The position numbers and the translations under genes are program-made. Below, piece after piece: positions 11,498-23,098 of a DNA stretch of 64,000 bases. Source of the DNA: Eutypella sp. D-1 (taxonomy: Eukaryota; Ascomycota; Sordariomycetes; Xylariales; Diatrypaceae). The DNA lies in assembly GCA_023313575.1 (NCBI GenBank), contig JAJTTP010000011.1:1054001-1118000 (forward strand), in the 5' to 3' direction. Under the pieces are notes generated by a model that saw only the letters and a program-made list of their open reading frames with translations, was not told the origin of the DNA and ran no database searches. Positions within the stretch are counted from its first letter, which is position 1, and the number at the start of each line of letters is the position of its first letter.

Positions 11498-12445
11498 TTA
11501 TACAGGGAGCTTGAACTTCTTCCCTTTAATGACCTTGTTGTAGTAGATCCAGAAGAAGTCGCTGTAGAGGATGGTTTGGATGATACCAGCGACGATGGCG
11601 ATCCAGTCGACCTTATGGTCAACCTCGGTGAAGTAGCGATAGATCCAGTTGGGGATGTAAAGGGCACGGTAAAGACCTAGGGCGAACAGGTAGTGGGTGG
11701 TGATGACCTCGGCCTCGCCGGTGCGCTGCAGCATGAAGAGCTGGGGTAGGATGGCGACGGATTCGAGCCAGATGGAGAAGGCCCAGGCGACCTCGAAGGG
11801 GGTGAAGAAGTAGGGGAAGGCGACAGCCAGCACGGCGGCGCCGCCCAATAGGTACTGTACCCGGAAGGTGTCGAGGTTCGGGTCGGTCGTGGACTTATAC
11901 TTGGTGGTCATCAGGTATATCACGTAGCTCTGCGATGATATGAACAGCACCTTGAAGGCGATGTTGTAGAGGCTCCGAGTGCTGAACAAGTCCAGGTAAC
12001 GGGAGACGTAGACGATCAGGTACAGCGCTTGCGATTTGAAGGAAATGCCGGCGGCGCCCTATAGGTAGGGGAGGAGGGAGGGGAGGAAGCTGAAGTTAGC
12101 CCGCTGGATCGACCGTCTCTCATATTTCATAACCGAGCCTCGTCGTGTCATGTCATAACCGGAAGGGGGGGGGGGGCAGGAGGAGGGGTCGAAGAGGAGA
12201 CGTACATTGAGCTCCGTCATCTTATGGAGCAATATGAAGATGGATCCCAGGTGGGAGAAGTCCGCTATAGAAAGGGGGAAGGGAATGTTGTCAGCTTCTC
12301 CGGACTGCACAAGTGGTTCTTCAAGGTAGCTCTTCAAGGCTGCTCCCCTTAATGCTTGGCTAAGAGTGCGGGCGCTGGGATATATACACGAGGTGTATAT
12401 GATATGTTGTTACCTACCAAGGACTCTGAAGAGGTTCAAGGACAT
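11498..12445 (-). CDS. ERD2: ER lumen protein-retaining receptor (KDEL/HDEL receptor)
   Basis: Three exons, 12445-12418, 12264-12206 and 12058-11498, give 215 residues, the normal length for ERD2 (about 212-220). This Golgi seven-helix receptor binds H/KDEL-tailed ER proteins and returns them by COPI vesicles. Family segments are ADFSHLGSIFILLHKM in exon 2, GISFKSQALYLIVYVSRYLD in exon 3, then IYLMTTKYKSTTDPNLDTF, WLESVAILPQLFMLQRTGE and TTHYLFALGLYRALYIPNW. The C-terminus is basic (KVIKGKKFKLPV), as expected for COPI interaction. Exon junctions are GTAGGT..CTATAG and GTACGT..CTATAG. The second intron (12205-12059) carries a 12-G run. The residues joining exons 2 and 3 read ELN-GAAGISF rather than the common NSCSGISF, a small difference. 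Confidence 0.94.
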
Positions 12446-13461
12446 GGCGTCGGTATGTGAATTGTTATTTTGGGAGGCGGTTTTTTAATTCAGTGTCGCG
12501 CAACCCATCAGAAGCTACCGACTCGGCTACCTCAGATTATACGGGGACAACCGCAGTCGAAACAGCATCGAATGGGGGGATCGATTCTCAATTCTCCGGT
12601 CCGTCCTGTCCTGGTCGACGAGGGGTTCACGATGTGTGTGTCTTTTTTGTCTGTGTGTCTCTGCAGATTTACCGTTCGTGAAGGATAGTGGACTTGGTAC
12701 GTGGTGGAAGTGGGAATTAAGCAAATGGACTGAACGGGAAGAATGAAGGCTGGAAGGTTTAAAAGTTTAAAGGTTTGAATTGTTTCTCCTTCTTGAGAGA
12801 ATTGAGAACTTAGAAGTGAGAACTTGAGGACACGAACGCGACTGAGCTGTGATTGGATTGGGACAGATCCCTCTATTCTGCTATTCCAAGCCAATTCTGG
12901 TAGTATTGCTTTCCATAATTGGAACAGGGAAGGTACATACAAAGTGCAACCGGTTCTATGTACACTACACAGGCTATTTTAAGATGTGGCTAGGGAAGCA
13001 GCCACGCCTACGAAATTGATGACGTGTGTCTTTTTCGGGTATTTGTGGCTGTCGAGTATGCAATTAAAGAATCGTCTGATATTATCGGGTTCCGGAGTTA
13101 AGGAAGTGGATCGGTTTCTTGATCAGATTCTTGGCAGATCATCCCTAAACCTTGGCGGATCGCCTCGAGGTCCAGGGGCAAAAGGCCTAGCGCGCTTTGG
13201 TGCCCTTTAAGCCCGACTGACGTATTACGAAGCATGTCTTCTGCCTCCCCGTTCCATCCTATGTACCACTATTCACATGTGGCCAGCCCAGCTTCCCTCT
13301 TTGCTTACATATCCAAACAGAACATTCGAGCAGCAGTTTACTATAACAATGGTTTGATTTTCAATACTGAAGGGGATAACTTCCTACAACTTTCTCTTTT
13401 TTTCTACTGTAAATACATTTGAGAGCGATACATTTCCAAGATTCAATCTGAATAGGACACT
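12446..13461. other. Intergenic region between divergent genes
   Basis: This is the shared upstream region of ERD2 (minus) and the WLM protease gene (plus). It has TTAAAAGTTTAAAGGTTTGAA near 12757 and TAAATACATTTG near 13411. A 136-codon minus frame at 12532-12942 has no recognisable features and is probably chance. Confidence 0.5.
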
Positions 13462-14529
13462 ATGGACGACCAAGACAACCAATCCTCCGGCGCAGACACC
13501 GCCGTCTCCGTCACCCTCTCACATCACGGGAAACAGCACGTATTTCAATTCGAGCCGGAGGCGACCGTCGCCGATCTCGCCGCCAGGGTCGAGGAGACGC
13601 TTTACATCCCGACCGCGAACCAGAAATTCCTAGTACCGCGGCTGGGCCTGCTCAAGGCCCCGCTCCCGGACCCGAACCTGCGCCTCGCCGGCAACCTCGA
13701 CGGCGGCCGCAAGATCACCCTAATGGGCACGTCGAGCGCGGAGATCGAGTCGCTACACCAAGCATCCGAGGCGGCGTCGGCGCGCGCGGAGCAACGGGCC
13801 GCTCTGGCGCGCCGCCGGGCACCGAAGGCATGGTCGCGCACCGACGCGCAGAAACAGCACGACGAGGCGACGTACACGTTCGCGGCAGTGCGGGAACTAC
13901 CGCATCTGCCGCGACCGCTCCGGTCGCGGGAGTTCCTGGAGCGGCTGCGGCGGGACCCGGGGATCCGGGCGGCGATGCGGAAGCACCGGTTCAGCGTGGG
14001 GCTGCTGACGGAGATGGACCCGCTGAGCTACACGCAGGAGACGCACGAGGGCACGACGCGTATCCTGGGGCTCAACCACAACCGCGGCCAGGTCATCGAG
14101 CTGCGCCTCCGCACCGACGCCTACGACGGCTACCGCGACTACCGCATCATCCGCCGCACCCTCTGCCACGAGCTCGCCCACAACGTCCACGGCCCCCACG
14201 ACCGGAACTTCTGGGACCTCTTCCATCAGATCGAGCGCGAGGTCGACCGGGGCGACTGGAAGCGCGGCGGTCACGCCGTTGGCGGCCCCGATGCCGAGTA
14301 CTACGAGCCTCTCGGCTCTTCTGAGGAGGTCGTGTACGATCACGGCGGCTGGACCGGCGGCGAGTTCATCCTCGGCGGAGGCGGCGCCGGCGCGTCATCG
14401 TCTGCGGGCGACGGGGCACTCTCCAGGCGCGAAGTCATAGCCAAGGCCACCGAAGAACGGCTGAAGAAACTAGCGGGCGCGCGGGATAAGCAGAACGAAG
14501 CGGATAGGGAGGACGGTTCATCGGCTTGA
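13462..14529 (+). CDS. Ubiquitin-like and WLM-domain metalloprotease (WSS1-like)
   Basis: Single exon, 355 residues. Residues about 14-95 form a ubiquitin-like domain (VSVTLSHHGKQHVFQF, EATVADLAARVEETL, LMGT). After a basic Ala-rich linker comes a WLM (Wss1p-like metalloprotease) domain at about 130-275. It has the zinc motif HELAHNVHGPH (His236, Glu237, His240, His246) followed by DRNFWDLFHQIE. WLM proteases of the Wss1/SPRTN group degrade proteins crosslinked to DNA, often acting with SUMO, ubiquitin or Cdc48. The UBL-WLM order matches the fission-yeast UBL/WLM proteins rather than budding-yeast Wss1, which lacks the UBL. The C-terminus is Gly/Ser-rich then Lys/Glu-rich. I see no zinc-finger. 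The catalytic motif is complete, so it should be active. Confidence 0.88.
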   Translation: MDDQDNQSSGADTAVSVTLSHHGKQHVFQFEPEATVADLAARVEETLYIPTANQKFLVPRLGLLKAPLPDPNLRLAGNLDGGRKITLMGTSSAEIESLHQASEAASARAEQRAALARRRAPKAWSRTDAQKQHDEATYTFAAVRELPHLPRPLRSREFLERLRRDPGIRAAMRKHRFSVGLLTEMDPLSYTQETHEGTTRILGLNHNRGQVIELRLRTDAYDGYRDYRIIRRTLCHELAHNVHGPHDRNFWDLFHQIEREVDRGDWKRGGHAVGGPDAEYYEPLGSSEEVVYDHGGWTGGEFILGGGGAGASSSAGDGALSRREVIAKATEERLKKLAGARDKQNEADREDGSSA

Positions 14530-15773
14530 CGAGGCTATCTGTTGATGCGATTTAGGGGCATTTGGAATGAGGTGCTGCTTATCGGTTGATGTGTGGCGGG
14601 CAGCCGATCTATCATAGGGCGCCCAATTTCCACTTCATATTTGGGCTTTTTCATGGCAATGGCGTCGGACTCTTTGTTACTTGGATTAGCGATCGGGCGC
14701 GCTGGCATGGCTTTCATATATATACCCTTGACGGAAGGTACACGTGACAATACGATATTTTACACATTATTCTCGAAAAACAATTTGGAAGACTCTGTTT
14801 ATCGGTCTTCTCATATTAACCTAAAATATTCATGCGTCCATCTATCGTGCAGAACGTCGATGTTTCTTTAGGTTTCTTTTATGATCTCCTTCGTAGCCTT
14901 ATGGCTACTTAATATGAACTGCCGTGATATTTGTTTGGACATGAGAGGGAGACAGTGCTTAAGTTACCCCGACCTGGCCCTAACTACCGTTGGCCTTTGA
15001 ATACACTGTGACAAAACTCTAAAAGCAGTATATAAAGCGGCTACCCCTACCAAACTCTTCCTCTACCTCGTACCTACAGCGTCCCCTTTGCTGGGACTAA
15101 AAAAGCAGTGAAGCAGATCTTGGCGGTCGTTGATAATGGCAAATCACGAAACGTAGATAACGTAGATAAAGCAATGCCACGTCACCGGGTATGGTATCCG
15201 GGATCCAAGAGTCAGGATTCAGGCCAATCATGGGTGACGGAACAAGAGCCGGATTCGTGACGGAACAAGTGTGTGACGGTAAAAGAAAAAAAAAAGGCAT
15301 TATGATCTCCATATAGTGCTTGCCCTATGGCTAGCTATACTTGTACTGACTACTGAGACCACATCCGGATCCCGCCATCCGACCGTCTTACCGTTTTCAT
15401 GGTAAAATACTTTGCCTACCCAATGGACTCAGTGACTGTATCAGTCTCCGGGCAAGACGATAAAAGCCCATTTTCTTGTGCAGCTTCATCAAACCTTTTA
15501 TCAGTCGTTTATATGGAATTACCTGCTTTGATATCGGAAAACCTTGGAACATGCTTGGGACGGGATATTACGTGTATTATTTCAAACCACGACATAACCC
15601 AGATACGGCAGCCAAGCCATTATAATTCAACAAAAAAAAGCTCCAATAACCCTCAATCATAACTCTTTATTACAAGAGAAGTAGACCGTATAGTTCATTA
15701 CGTCTCTGCTCCCAATTTGTGCTGCTTCGCTATCCATTGACCTACCACTCCCTCTTGCCCACGTTCGAGATTC
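14530..15773. other. Intergenic region
   Basis: About 1.2 kb of A/T-rich DNA between convergent genes. The short frames (for example 15097-15312 minus, 15399-15662 plus) show no motif. No structured RNA was recognised. Confidence 0.5.
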
Positions 15774-16626
15774 TCAAGCCGCCCCAGAGAAGGAAGACCT
15801 GAGCCCCGCGAACGCGTCCTCCCGGGCGCCGACGAACCGCGCTTCGGCCGTCCGCCAGTTGATGACGTCCCAGATGTTCTCGACGTAGGCGGCCTTGCCG
15901 TTCAGGTACTGCAGGTAGTAGGCGTGCTCCCACATGTCGACGCCGAGCAGCGGGACGAGCCCCGGCGCGACGACGGCCTCCTGGTTCGCGAGGGTGACGA
16001 TGCGCAGGGCACCGGTACCGGCGCCCTGCCCCTCCTCCTTGACGAGCCACCCCCAGCCGCTGCCCTGGATAGCGAGCAGTTCGGCGGCGAAGGCGGCTCG
16101 GAAAGCGTCGAGCGAGCCCCACGCAGCGGCAATGGCGGCGGTCAGGGTGGGCGCGGCGTCGGGCGCGGCGTCGTCGGAGGTGGCAGGCGCCAGGCCCGGC
16201 CAGAACAGCGCGTGGTTGATGTGTCCGCCGCCGTTGAACCGAATGGCGGGCAGTTGCGCCGCGTAGTCGTGTAGGTCACCGCGCGATAGCGCCGTCGCCG
16301 ACGCCTCCAGCGCCTTGTTCAGGTTTGTCACGTACGCCTGATGATGCCTGCCGTGGTGCAGCTCCATGATCTGCCCCGAGATGCTTGGTTCCAGGGCCTT
16401 TTCCCTCTCCTTGCGTCAATTCGGTGGTACAGCATGAAGGACTAGGTAGGTTGAAGAAAGTGTGGGGCGGAATGGACGGGAGACTCAGGGGGGCTTTACA
16501 TACATCGTAGGCGTAGGGCAAATCCGGTAGCTTGTACGCGGTAATCGGCGAGGCTGGCGCTGTCCCGTTCGAGAGTAGGCTGGTAGCGGCCGTGACGTTG
16601 GTGATGAATTGCCAGAAGTCGACCAT
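15774..16626 (-). CDS. Superoxide dismutase, manganese type
   Basis: Two exons, 16626-16504 and 16397-15774, are joined across a 106-bp intron (GTATGT..AAAAG) and give 248 residues. The splice makes the family start KLPDLPYAYD-ALEPSISGQIM. Mn/Fe-SOD ligands are all present: His55 (MELHHGRHH), His103 (GGGHINHALFW), Asp195 and His199 (DMWEHAYYLQY). FNGGGHINH together with Gln152 in IQGSGWGWL indicates the manganese rather than iron form. It converts superoxide to oxygen and peroxide. The chosen ATG has a strong context (caccATGG). The first 30 residues are neutral to acidic and have almost no Arg, so this is not an obvious mitochondrial presequence. An upstream in-frame ATG at 16686 would add 20 mostly hydrophobic residues. 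Localisation is therefore open. Confidence 0.9.
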
Positions 16627-19025
16627 GGTGAGGAAAGCAGGGATTAGCTGAGTGCCCAGGTATATGTATATATGTATTGTGGTCAAACTTCAAACTTCAA
16701 CTTCAACTTTGCGATTTAATCTTTGTACATCTCCCTATCTATACGCGTGTAATGCAATGCAATGCTTCTTCCTTTTACCCCTTAGACGGACGATGACTAG
16801 TGTTACGCGTCGTCGTCGGGAAGTACTGCCTACATCTATGTATGGATGCAGCTCGCTAGACATTGGTAATACCCCGGACTTATCGGGGCACCGAGCAAGG
16901 GGGGGGAATGCTTCGCTCTGCCCTGCTGATGTTTCACTCTATTTCGCGGGGAATCGTCCGACGCACCGATGCATCGCTGGTTTACCATATTTAGCCTAGC
17001 CGTCTCACTTGTTATGATGGATCTTTCTCGTAAAACCGCAGAAATGGATCGCCGGGTCTTTTGTGATTTTCATGTCAACTACTATGCACATGCTATGTAC
17101 GATCACATCATATCATCCTATCTCTCTGGATGTGAGGCATCATGGGCATGTGTACATAATAGCCGCATGAACGCTGACGAACGGGGCTACACGGTGGGAG
17201 ATAGAAGACCCCATACCTCCCTACTTACCTAAGTAGGTAGTGGAGTGCAACCTTGAAGGGCAGAAACATGCCCATGTCAGGTGCTATCATGTATTACGTG
17301 AAAGGTCGGCTCCGTATAGGATTAGTAGTATTGTGAGCATAAACAGTATAAGCTTTTGCTGTTGACTTATGTGTCATGCCAATAGACCATTAGCGTGGTC
17401 TCCTACTACTTAAGGTAGCTATGATGCAACCTACTTGAATAGAAGATCCGAGCTCCAGGGCTGGGTAATGTTTTCTTTTCTTCAGTGTTTTCCCGTCCGT
17501 CTTAACGTTTTTTTGGCAGTAAGAAAAAACGGAATCGACCAGTCAAAAGTCGTGCTCCCAACGGAAGCGGAAAGATCGCGTTAGAAGGTGCATAGGTAAA
17601 TTTTTTCTTTTTTTGGAAGGATCTGCTTAGTGAGATTTGGCGCCAACCTTGGAAGTAACTACTGTATTTATTATGTAGGTATGTTCTAGGCAAGTGTGAG
17701 AAATGCGATTTTGAGGGGACCTCTAGGTGGGCGACAGCAAGGGGACGGCGCTAGGCCAAGGTACTTTATTGTACCTACGATTTACGGTCCTCAGCAGAAT
17801 ACAGAAATTCTGAAGGGCACTCAATGCACTGTAGTGACCTCGGGAGATACCTAAGTATTATAGAGTCTACCTTGGGTAAGCACGTAGGTATCTAAACCTC
17901 ACTCGTGAATACGATAGTTTTTGGGTGTGTACATACAATCTTACAGATTGGGGGGAAGCTGCGTTGCTTCCAAGAGGTTAACTTGAAGCGAATCCCCCTG
18001 GGCACTCCAAGGCACTTCGTCATTTTCCCTACTTAGGTACCTATCTACCTGCACCGAGGTACCTATTTAGAGCAACTAAACCCAGTCTAGGAACCCTGTC
18101 CCTCAACCTTGGGAGGTTCCGACCCTTCTAAAGTTCTCCATCTCCGGTTTCGTAATCCCATCAACCCTACAAACACTCTCCATCCCATCCATCCCATCCA
18201 TCCCGCAGTTTCTCCTTCCAAGTTCCTTTCATTCGAAGTAAACACTGATGAATGCTAAGCACCCATAGACAGAGAGACATTTCCCCAAAGTTCTCTCTTT
18301 CATCATACTTTCTTGGGTAGCGGCTGCCTTCATCAGTAACATAAAAATCCCACCTGAATTCGAGAAAAGACGAAATAAAAAAAAGTCAACCTTGAATTCT
18401 TCAAATCCAGTAGTTACTTTTTAGTTACTTTTCAGTTACTTTTCAGTTTTCTACTACGTAGATCTTCTGCCTACAGTACATAAGTGCCTTCTGTCTCGAG
18501 TCCTTCCTCCCCGATTTACTACATATTACCTACCTAGGGGTATCGTGTTTACACTTACACCTGCAACTTTATTTACCACTAGGACCTCGGGAGGAAAGTT
18601 GGACTTGACTTGAGCACTTTCATTATTAATGTCCAATTTGGTTCTGTCTACTTCTACTACCTTTTAACTCCACGGAGTAACTGGTGTTTGTTTGTGATTG
18701 ATTGTATTTTCTCTCTCCCACTCTCTCTCCCACTCTCTCTCCCACTCTCTCTCCCACCAAACACTCCCTAAGTCCTCCCTAAGCTACCTAAAATACCTAA
18801 GATACCCTATCAGCCCTATGTATTTCTACCCTTCTTCCCACTGTTCCTAGTAGACCCTCCTCCATACTCTCGCCCATTCATTCACCTTTTACCTTGTCCA
18901 TAACCTTCATTTATATCCTCTAGGTTATCATTACATCACCACGCCCCTTGCCTGCTCAGACAGACAAACAGACAAAGGATTCCCATCGAGATTGTTAACG
19001 TGTCACATCACCTTCTTTCTCATTC
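16627..19025. other. Long intergenic region with low-complexity promoter
   Basis: About 2.4 kb with no supportable gene. It contains repeated AGGTA/TACCT motifs (for example 17230, 17875-17890, 18030-18070), a thrice-repeated AGTTACTTTT (about 18410-18450), CATC/CATCC repeats near 18180-18205 and a 12-bp tandem repeat at about 18709-18757. The last kilobase is pyrimidine-rich, as in fungal promoters with long leaders, and probably serves the TCP11/SOK1 gene. Confidence 0.5.
18709..18757. repeat. 12-bp tandem repeat, four copies
   Basis: The unit TCTCTCTCCCAC is repeated four times without change, within the CT-rich region about 270 bp before the TCP11/SOK1 start. It may be promoter or leader DNA; a purely simple-sequence origin is equally possible. 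Confidence 0.8.
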
Positions 19026-22000
19026 ATGGACACAATGCGCCGTCCTTCAGTCGACCTGACGGATCCGTCCCGAAACCTCGAGGAGTCTGTTGGGTCCCCT
19101 GACCCGACCTCCGTAGATACCGACATGGACTTCTCCTTAACCCCTCCCGATGAGGACGAGAGTAGGATATTCACCCCGCCACCGCGCATCGCCGCACGTT
19201 TTTATCGCCCTTCCCAGAATCGTCGCAAGGATTCCGCCGCCTCCTCTCGCCGAAACTCTATCTCCTCTGCCCACTCGCGCGCCTCTCACGGCTTCGGCCA
19301 TGACTCCCCGCAGAGTAAATACATCGCTCAGCAGATGCGCCGCGCCTCCATCCTGGAAGACCGAAAGGCACGCTTAGCTGACAGGGCTGCTCACGCCGAA
19401 AAGGTCCGCCTGCGCGCAGCCCACGCCAAGGCCCAACCCAAGTCTTCCAACTCAGAAGAGCGTGCCTTAGCAGCCGCCCAAGCTCGTGAGAAGAATCTCG
19501 CCGAGATCGTAGCTGCCTGTGCCGAGGAAGTTAAGCGTGCCAAGGCCGTTGCCGAGAGCACCAAGGAAAAACGGGAACAGGCTTTGCTAAAGCTGAAGTT
19601 ACAGATGGAGGAGCGTCTTGCTGAAGCCGAAAGGAGACGTGAGGAGCTGCGGAAGACCCACGCCGCCAAACGTTCGCGAGGCTCTAGCCTGAATTCCAAG
19701 AAGCCCGATATCGCCTCGCTTCCTGACATGATGGAGCAAGATCCTCAACCTATGACTATTGATGTAGCCGCTCCCAAGATTCAATGGTGGTGGAGAGCCA
19801 CATTAAGGAGGAGGGCAGTGCGGGAGTTCTCTGAGCTCGGCTTAAACATCGATGCCGTTAGAGAAACATCATTTGAAGAGGTAGTCGAACTCCTTGCTAA
19901 AGAAAGAGTCCTGACTGTCACGTCGCGCGTTCTTCGCATTTGCGGTTTGGAGGAGGGCGAAGCAGGGTCCGTGAGCGACGTGGCTGCTGTCCGAACTTTC
20001 CTAAGTGCCTTTCTCATCCTGGGACACCCCACCCAAGTCTTGAGCAGCAGAGACACCAATGGAGGACAAGAACAGGCTGGGTCTTCCCAGGGACAACCTA
20101 TGTCTCGCGATGACCTAGGCAGCCCACAGTCGCAGGATCTTGTTGCCAAGGCTCGCGATGTTCTAATCTCCTTCGAGAACATCCTTTCACGATTAAGCTC
20201 TTGGAATAGCTTCACACCACCTCCTGTCTTACTACAAGCGCTTCCAGAGTCGTATGCCACGTTTCACAACGCATTTATTGCCTGGAAAGCGCGTGACTCC
20301 AACGCGCTGATCGAAGTTATGGTCATGCAGTTCGTAGAGCTGGATGCCATCCTAGAGTCCGTCAAAAATCGAACCGAAGAGGCCGTCACTTCAACATATG
20401 AGAACAGTATTCGGGACAATCAGTTGATGCTCATGGTTAGGATAAAGAAGCTTGCCGGCGCACAGCAAGGCAAGAAGATGATTTTCGACGCTGTCAGACA
20501 GGCCCGCAAGGCCCGGGCTGCGAAGAAACCCGCCGGAGATACAAGACCGCGTGTATCAGAGCATGTCGACTCCTTGACCGCCACACAACGCGCAGCTGAA
20601 CATGTTGTTTCCTCACAAATACAGACGCTTACACCACCATCGACACCACAGCGTAAGAAGCAAACTAGCTGGAATATCGCCCAGCCCATCTATCCCCCCA
20701 TTCTTCCCGACAATCGCATACTGGTTCACGAGTTAGCCATCAATCGTGAATATCGTCTCGAGTTCGAGCAGTTCAAAGAACAACATAAGTTGCGCATGGA
20801 TCCCTTTTTCCAGGACCTAAAAACAAGCGACGACGACGATGAAAAGCAGTTTCAATACCTCATCATCATGGCCGACTATATCAGAGACAGGTTGCAACAC
20901 CTCGTGAAGCCGGAGACACCTATGCACACCTTCATTGGCGAGATGCTGGATACTGATGTGGCGCAACAGCAGTTCCTGACAGGTAGCTTTTCGTACGAGA
21001 AGTTTTTCTCCTCGATGGGATCCCTTCTCCCGAAGCTCTGTGCGCCGGTCCGCGATGATGAAGTGAAGGATCTTGTAGAGAACAAACTCAACCAAGGCCA
21101 CGTTGTCGACCGTCTAGAGGCCCTTCTATCCTTCATAGACGTCATGATCTACGATTTCGTCAATTACATGCTGCAAGTTGCGGCGCCTAAGCTGTTGGAG
21201 GAGTCTTCATCGTATGAGGCCAAGAGATTCGCGGATGATCTGGAATCCGGAACGGTGACACTCTCACGGGCCAAGGAATCATGGCGAAACGCGAGGAACA
21301 AGGTACACGCGGAAGCAAACCGTCGGGACCCGGAGGGAATCGGTCATCCACGATCACGTCCCACGGCCGACAAGATCTACTGGCATATGCTACTGGACGA
21401 ATTCACACAGCCTGCGCCCCCGGCTGAAACTGCACCAGAGCCCTTGGCACTTGATACTACGCGCCGTACAAGAATAGGTACGCAGACGCTTCGAATTGCG
21501 ACAGCAGGCACGATCCTATTACAGTGCAAAAACCTCCTCAAGCGAGACGTCCGGGCGCCCTGGAGGGCGGAGGCGGGTCGTATCTTCATCGTGCTCGAGT
21601 CTTTAGAAGACCCTGCGAAGACCCTAGACCAAGCGGGCGCCGTCGACGGCATTCTCGCAGCCCTGGAGGCGGGACGTTCTATGCCGGCTGCTACTAAGGC
21701 GCACCTTCGTACCCTCGCCACAAAAGTCGTGGCTGCCAACGTTGAGGCACGACGCACCAACAAGGAGCCTCAGGAGCCGGTTCTGAAATTACTCCTGACA
21801 CGGATCAGGAGTCATATCCTCGCTAGGCTCCAAGCGGGATCCACCAGCGAGAAGGTCAAGGCCAGCAGCGCGGCCGGCGAGAAGCTCGCAAACTTGGGCA
21901 TGCCTGAATTTGTGGAAAAGGTTAGAGAGATGGTGGACGAACTGGTGAGGGTAGGATCAGTGGATCGCGAGGCTCATGGCGTTTGGTGGGAGAGCATATC

Positions 22001-22037
22001 GGAGGTAATAGAGAAAGAGGAGTCTAGCGCTTCATAA
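19026..22037 (+). CDS. SOK1: TCP11/SOK1 family protein
   Basis: An intronless frame of 1003 residues. The N-terminal 250 residues are Ser-rich, then Ala/Lys/Glu-rich coiled-coil (REKNLAEIVAACAEEVKRAKA and neighbours). At about 250 an IQWWWRATLRRRAVREF segment resembles an IQ-type helix. The TCP11 domain spans about residues 555-970. It includes NRILVHELAINREYRLE, FQYLIIMADYIRDRLQ, GEMLDTDVAQQQFLTGSFSY and a long helical C-terminal half. Yeast SOK1 was found as a suppressor of protein kinase A loss; TCP11 proteins bear on cAMP signalling, but the biochemistry is unclear. A second ATG at 19035 is possible. The 5' region is long and CT-rich. The family assignment is confident; the symbol is by family only. 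Confidence 0.85.
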   Translation: MDTMRRPSVDLTDPSRNLEESVGSPDPTSVDTDMDFSLTPPDEDESRIFTPPPRIAARFYRPSQNRRKDSAASSRRNSISSAHSRASHGFGHDSPQSKYIAQQMRRASILEDRKARLADRAAHAEKVRLRAAHAKAQPKSSNSEERALAAAQAREKNLAEIVAACAEEVKRAKAVAESTKEKREQALLKLKLQMEERLAEAERRREELRKTHAAKRSRGSSLNSKKPDIASLPDMMEQDPQPMTIDVAAPKIQWWWRATLRRRAVREFSELGLNIDAVRETSFEEVVELLAKERVLTVTSRVLRICGLEEGEAGSVSDVAAVRTFLSAFLILGHPTQVLSSRDTNGGQEQAGSSQGQPMSRDDLGSPQSQDLVAKARDVLISFENILSRLSSWNSFTPPPVLLQALPESYATFHNAFIAWKARDSNALIEVMVMQFVELDAILESVKNRTEEAVTSTYENSIRDNQLMLMVRIKKLAGAQQGKKMIFDAVRQARKARAAKKPAGDTRPRVSEHVDSLTATQRAAEHVVSSQIQTLTPPSTPQRKKQTSWNIAQPIYPPILPDNRILVHELAINREYRLEFEQFKEQHKLRMDPFFQDLKTSDDDDEKQFQYLIIMADYIRDRLQHLVKPETPMHTFIGEMLDTDVAQQQFLTGSFSYEKFFSSMGSLLPKLCAPVRDDEVKDLVENKLNQGHVVDRLEALLSFIDVMIYDFVNYMLQVAAPKLLEESSSYEAKRFADDLESGTVTLSRAKESWRNARNKVHAEANRRDPEGIGHPRSRPTADKIYWHMLLDEFTQPAPPAETAPEPLALDTTRRTRIGTQTLRIATAGTILLQCKNLLKRDVRAPWRAEAGRIFIVLESLEDPAKTLDQAGAVDGILAALEAGRSMPAATKAHLRTLATKVVAANVEARRTNKEPQEPVLKLLLTRIRSHILARLQAGSTSEKVKASSAAGEKLANLGMPEFVEKVREMVDELVRVGSVDREAHGVWWESISEVIEKEESSAS

Positions 22038-23098
22038 CTTAACGGCTTTCTAGCATGGCTTATGAAGAAGAGTTTGGTGGGAGGGGGGGCTGGGCGGGAA
22101 GGCAAGCATGGCATAACTACATGGCAGGGTCTTTTTTTCGTTTCCTCCTTTTTCAGCGACGGTACACACATCTAGCGCACATGCCCCAAAGAAATAGGGG
22201 GGCGTGGGGTGCTGTTGTGGCTTTCACTTTTTGCTTTTTTTTACGCCTAGCTCACGGGCTTGGCTGGGCAACGGCTTGGTTGGTGTTCGGTTTCTATCAT
22301 TTGGGATGGATTATGGATGGCTCAAGGTCACGATCGATGGACCAGCGTTTTTGTTAGCTTCAGGAATAGCTTCTCAGGTATGGGCTGGTGGGTATGGGTA
22401 TAGCGAGGCAACAATATTTGCATGAACATGGACATGGACATGAACAAGAACCTTGGAACGCAACGCCGTGCTGCTTAGGAATGCCTTCGTATATATGTGA
22501 GTCAGTAGCGGATGAGCAGTTTATGTTCTGGATGCTTGTCAGGCATCTTATGCTTGCGATTAAATGACCTGCCGCATACATGGAAAGTACGATACAGGTG
22601 CTGATACGTTCCTCCCATTAACTCGAGTCGCCTCTTTACCCCCGCCTCCTTATTCCCCGCCCCAGCAACCTTAGTTGTCGTATTTCGCGCCAAGACCCAC
22701 ACGTGAGAGCGAGAATTTTAGTGGGGTTACCGGGTCACCACTTAACGCGGCACGCGTCCGCGCCCAGGTATCTTTCCCTCAGCTTTTGTCTTCCTTACAT
22801 CATACCATGCCCACTACCCTACCTAAAATACTACTTCAGATACTAGAGACTGTGCTGTCTGCCTGGTAGATCCATCCGACAGTATCCACCTCGACAAACC
22901 ATCTGCGGCCATTCGTACCCAAAGGAAATAAGGACAATATAAAGGCGCCCTCATAGCCTAGGATTCATTCGGATCTGGTAATGACATAGGCTATGATTTG
23001 GATCTAATGACGATCATCTTTCTTTCTTGAGATCAACATCTCATTATTCTTTTTTTTCCCGGTGTTGCATCCCCAAACCTCACCGTCTTAATATCAAG
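22038..23098. other. Intergenic region
   Basis: About 1.06 kb. G/T-rich sequence follows the TCP11 gene. The part before MRE11 carries ACGCGGCACGCGTCCGCG near 22745, which includes an ACGCGT-like core reminiscent of MluI cell-cycle boxes known from yeast; that link is only a suggestion. The last 100 bp are T-rich. Confidence 0.4.

Noticed and set aside
12532..12942. 136-codon minus frame upstream of ERD2
   Set aside because: Located in the divergent promoter region, no start context or recognisable feature.
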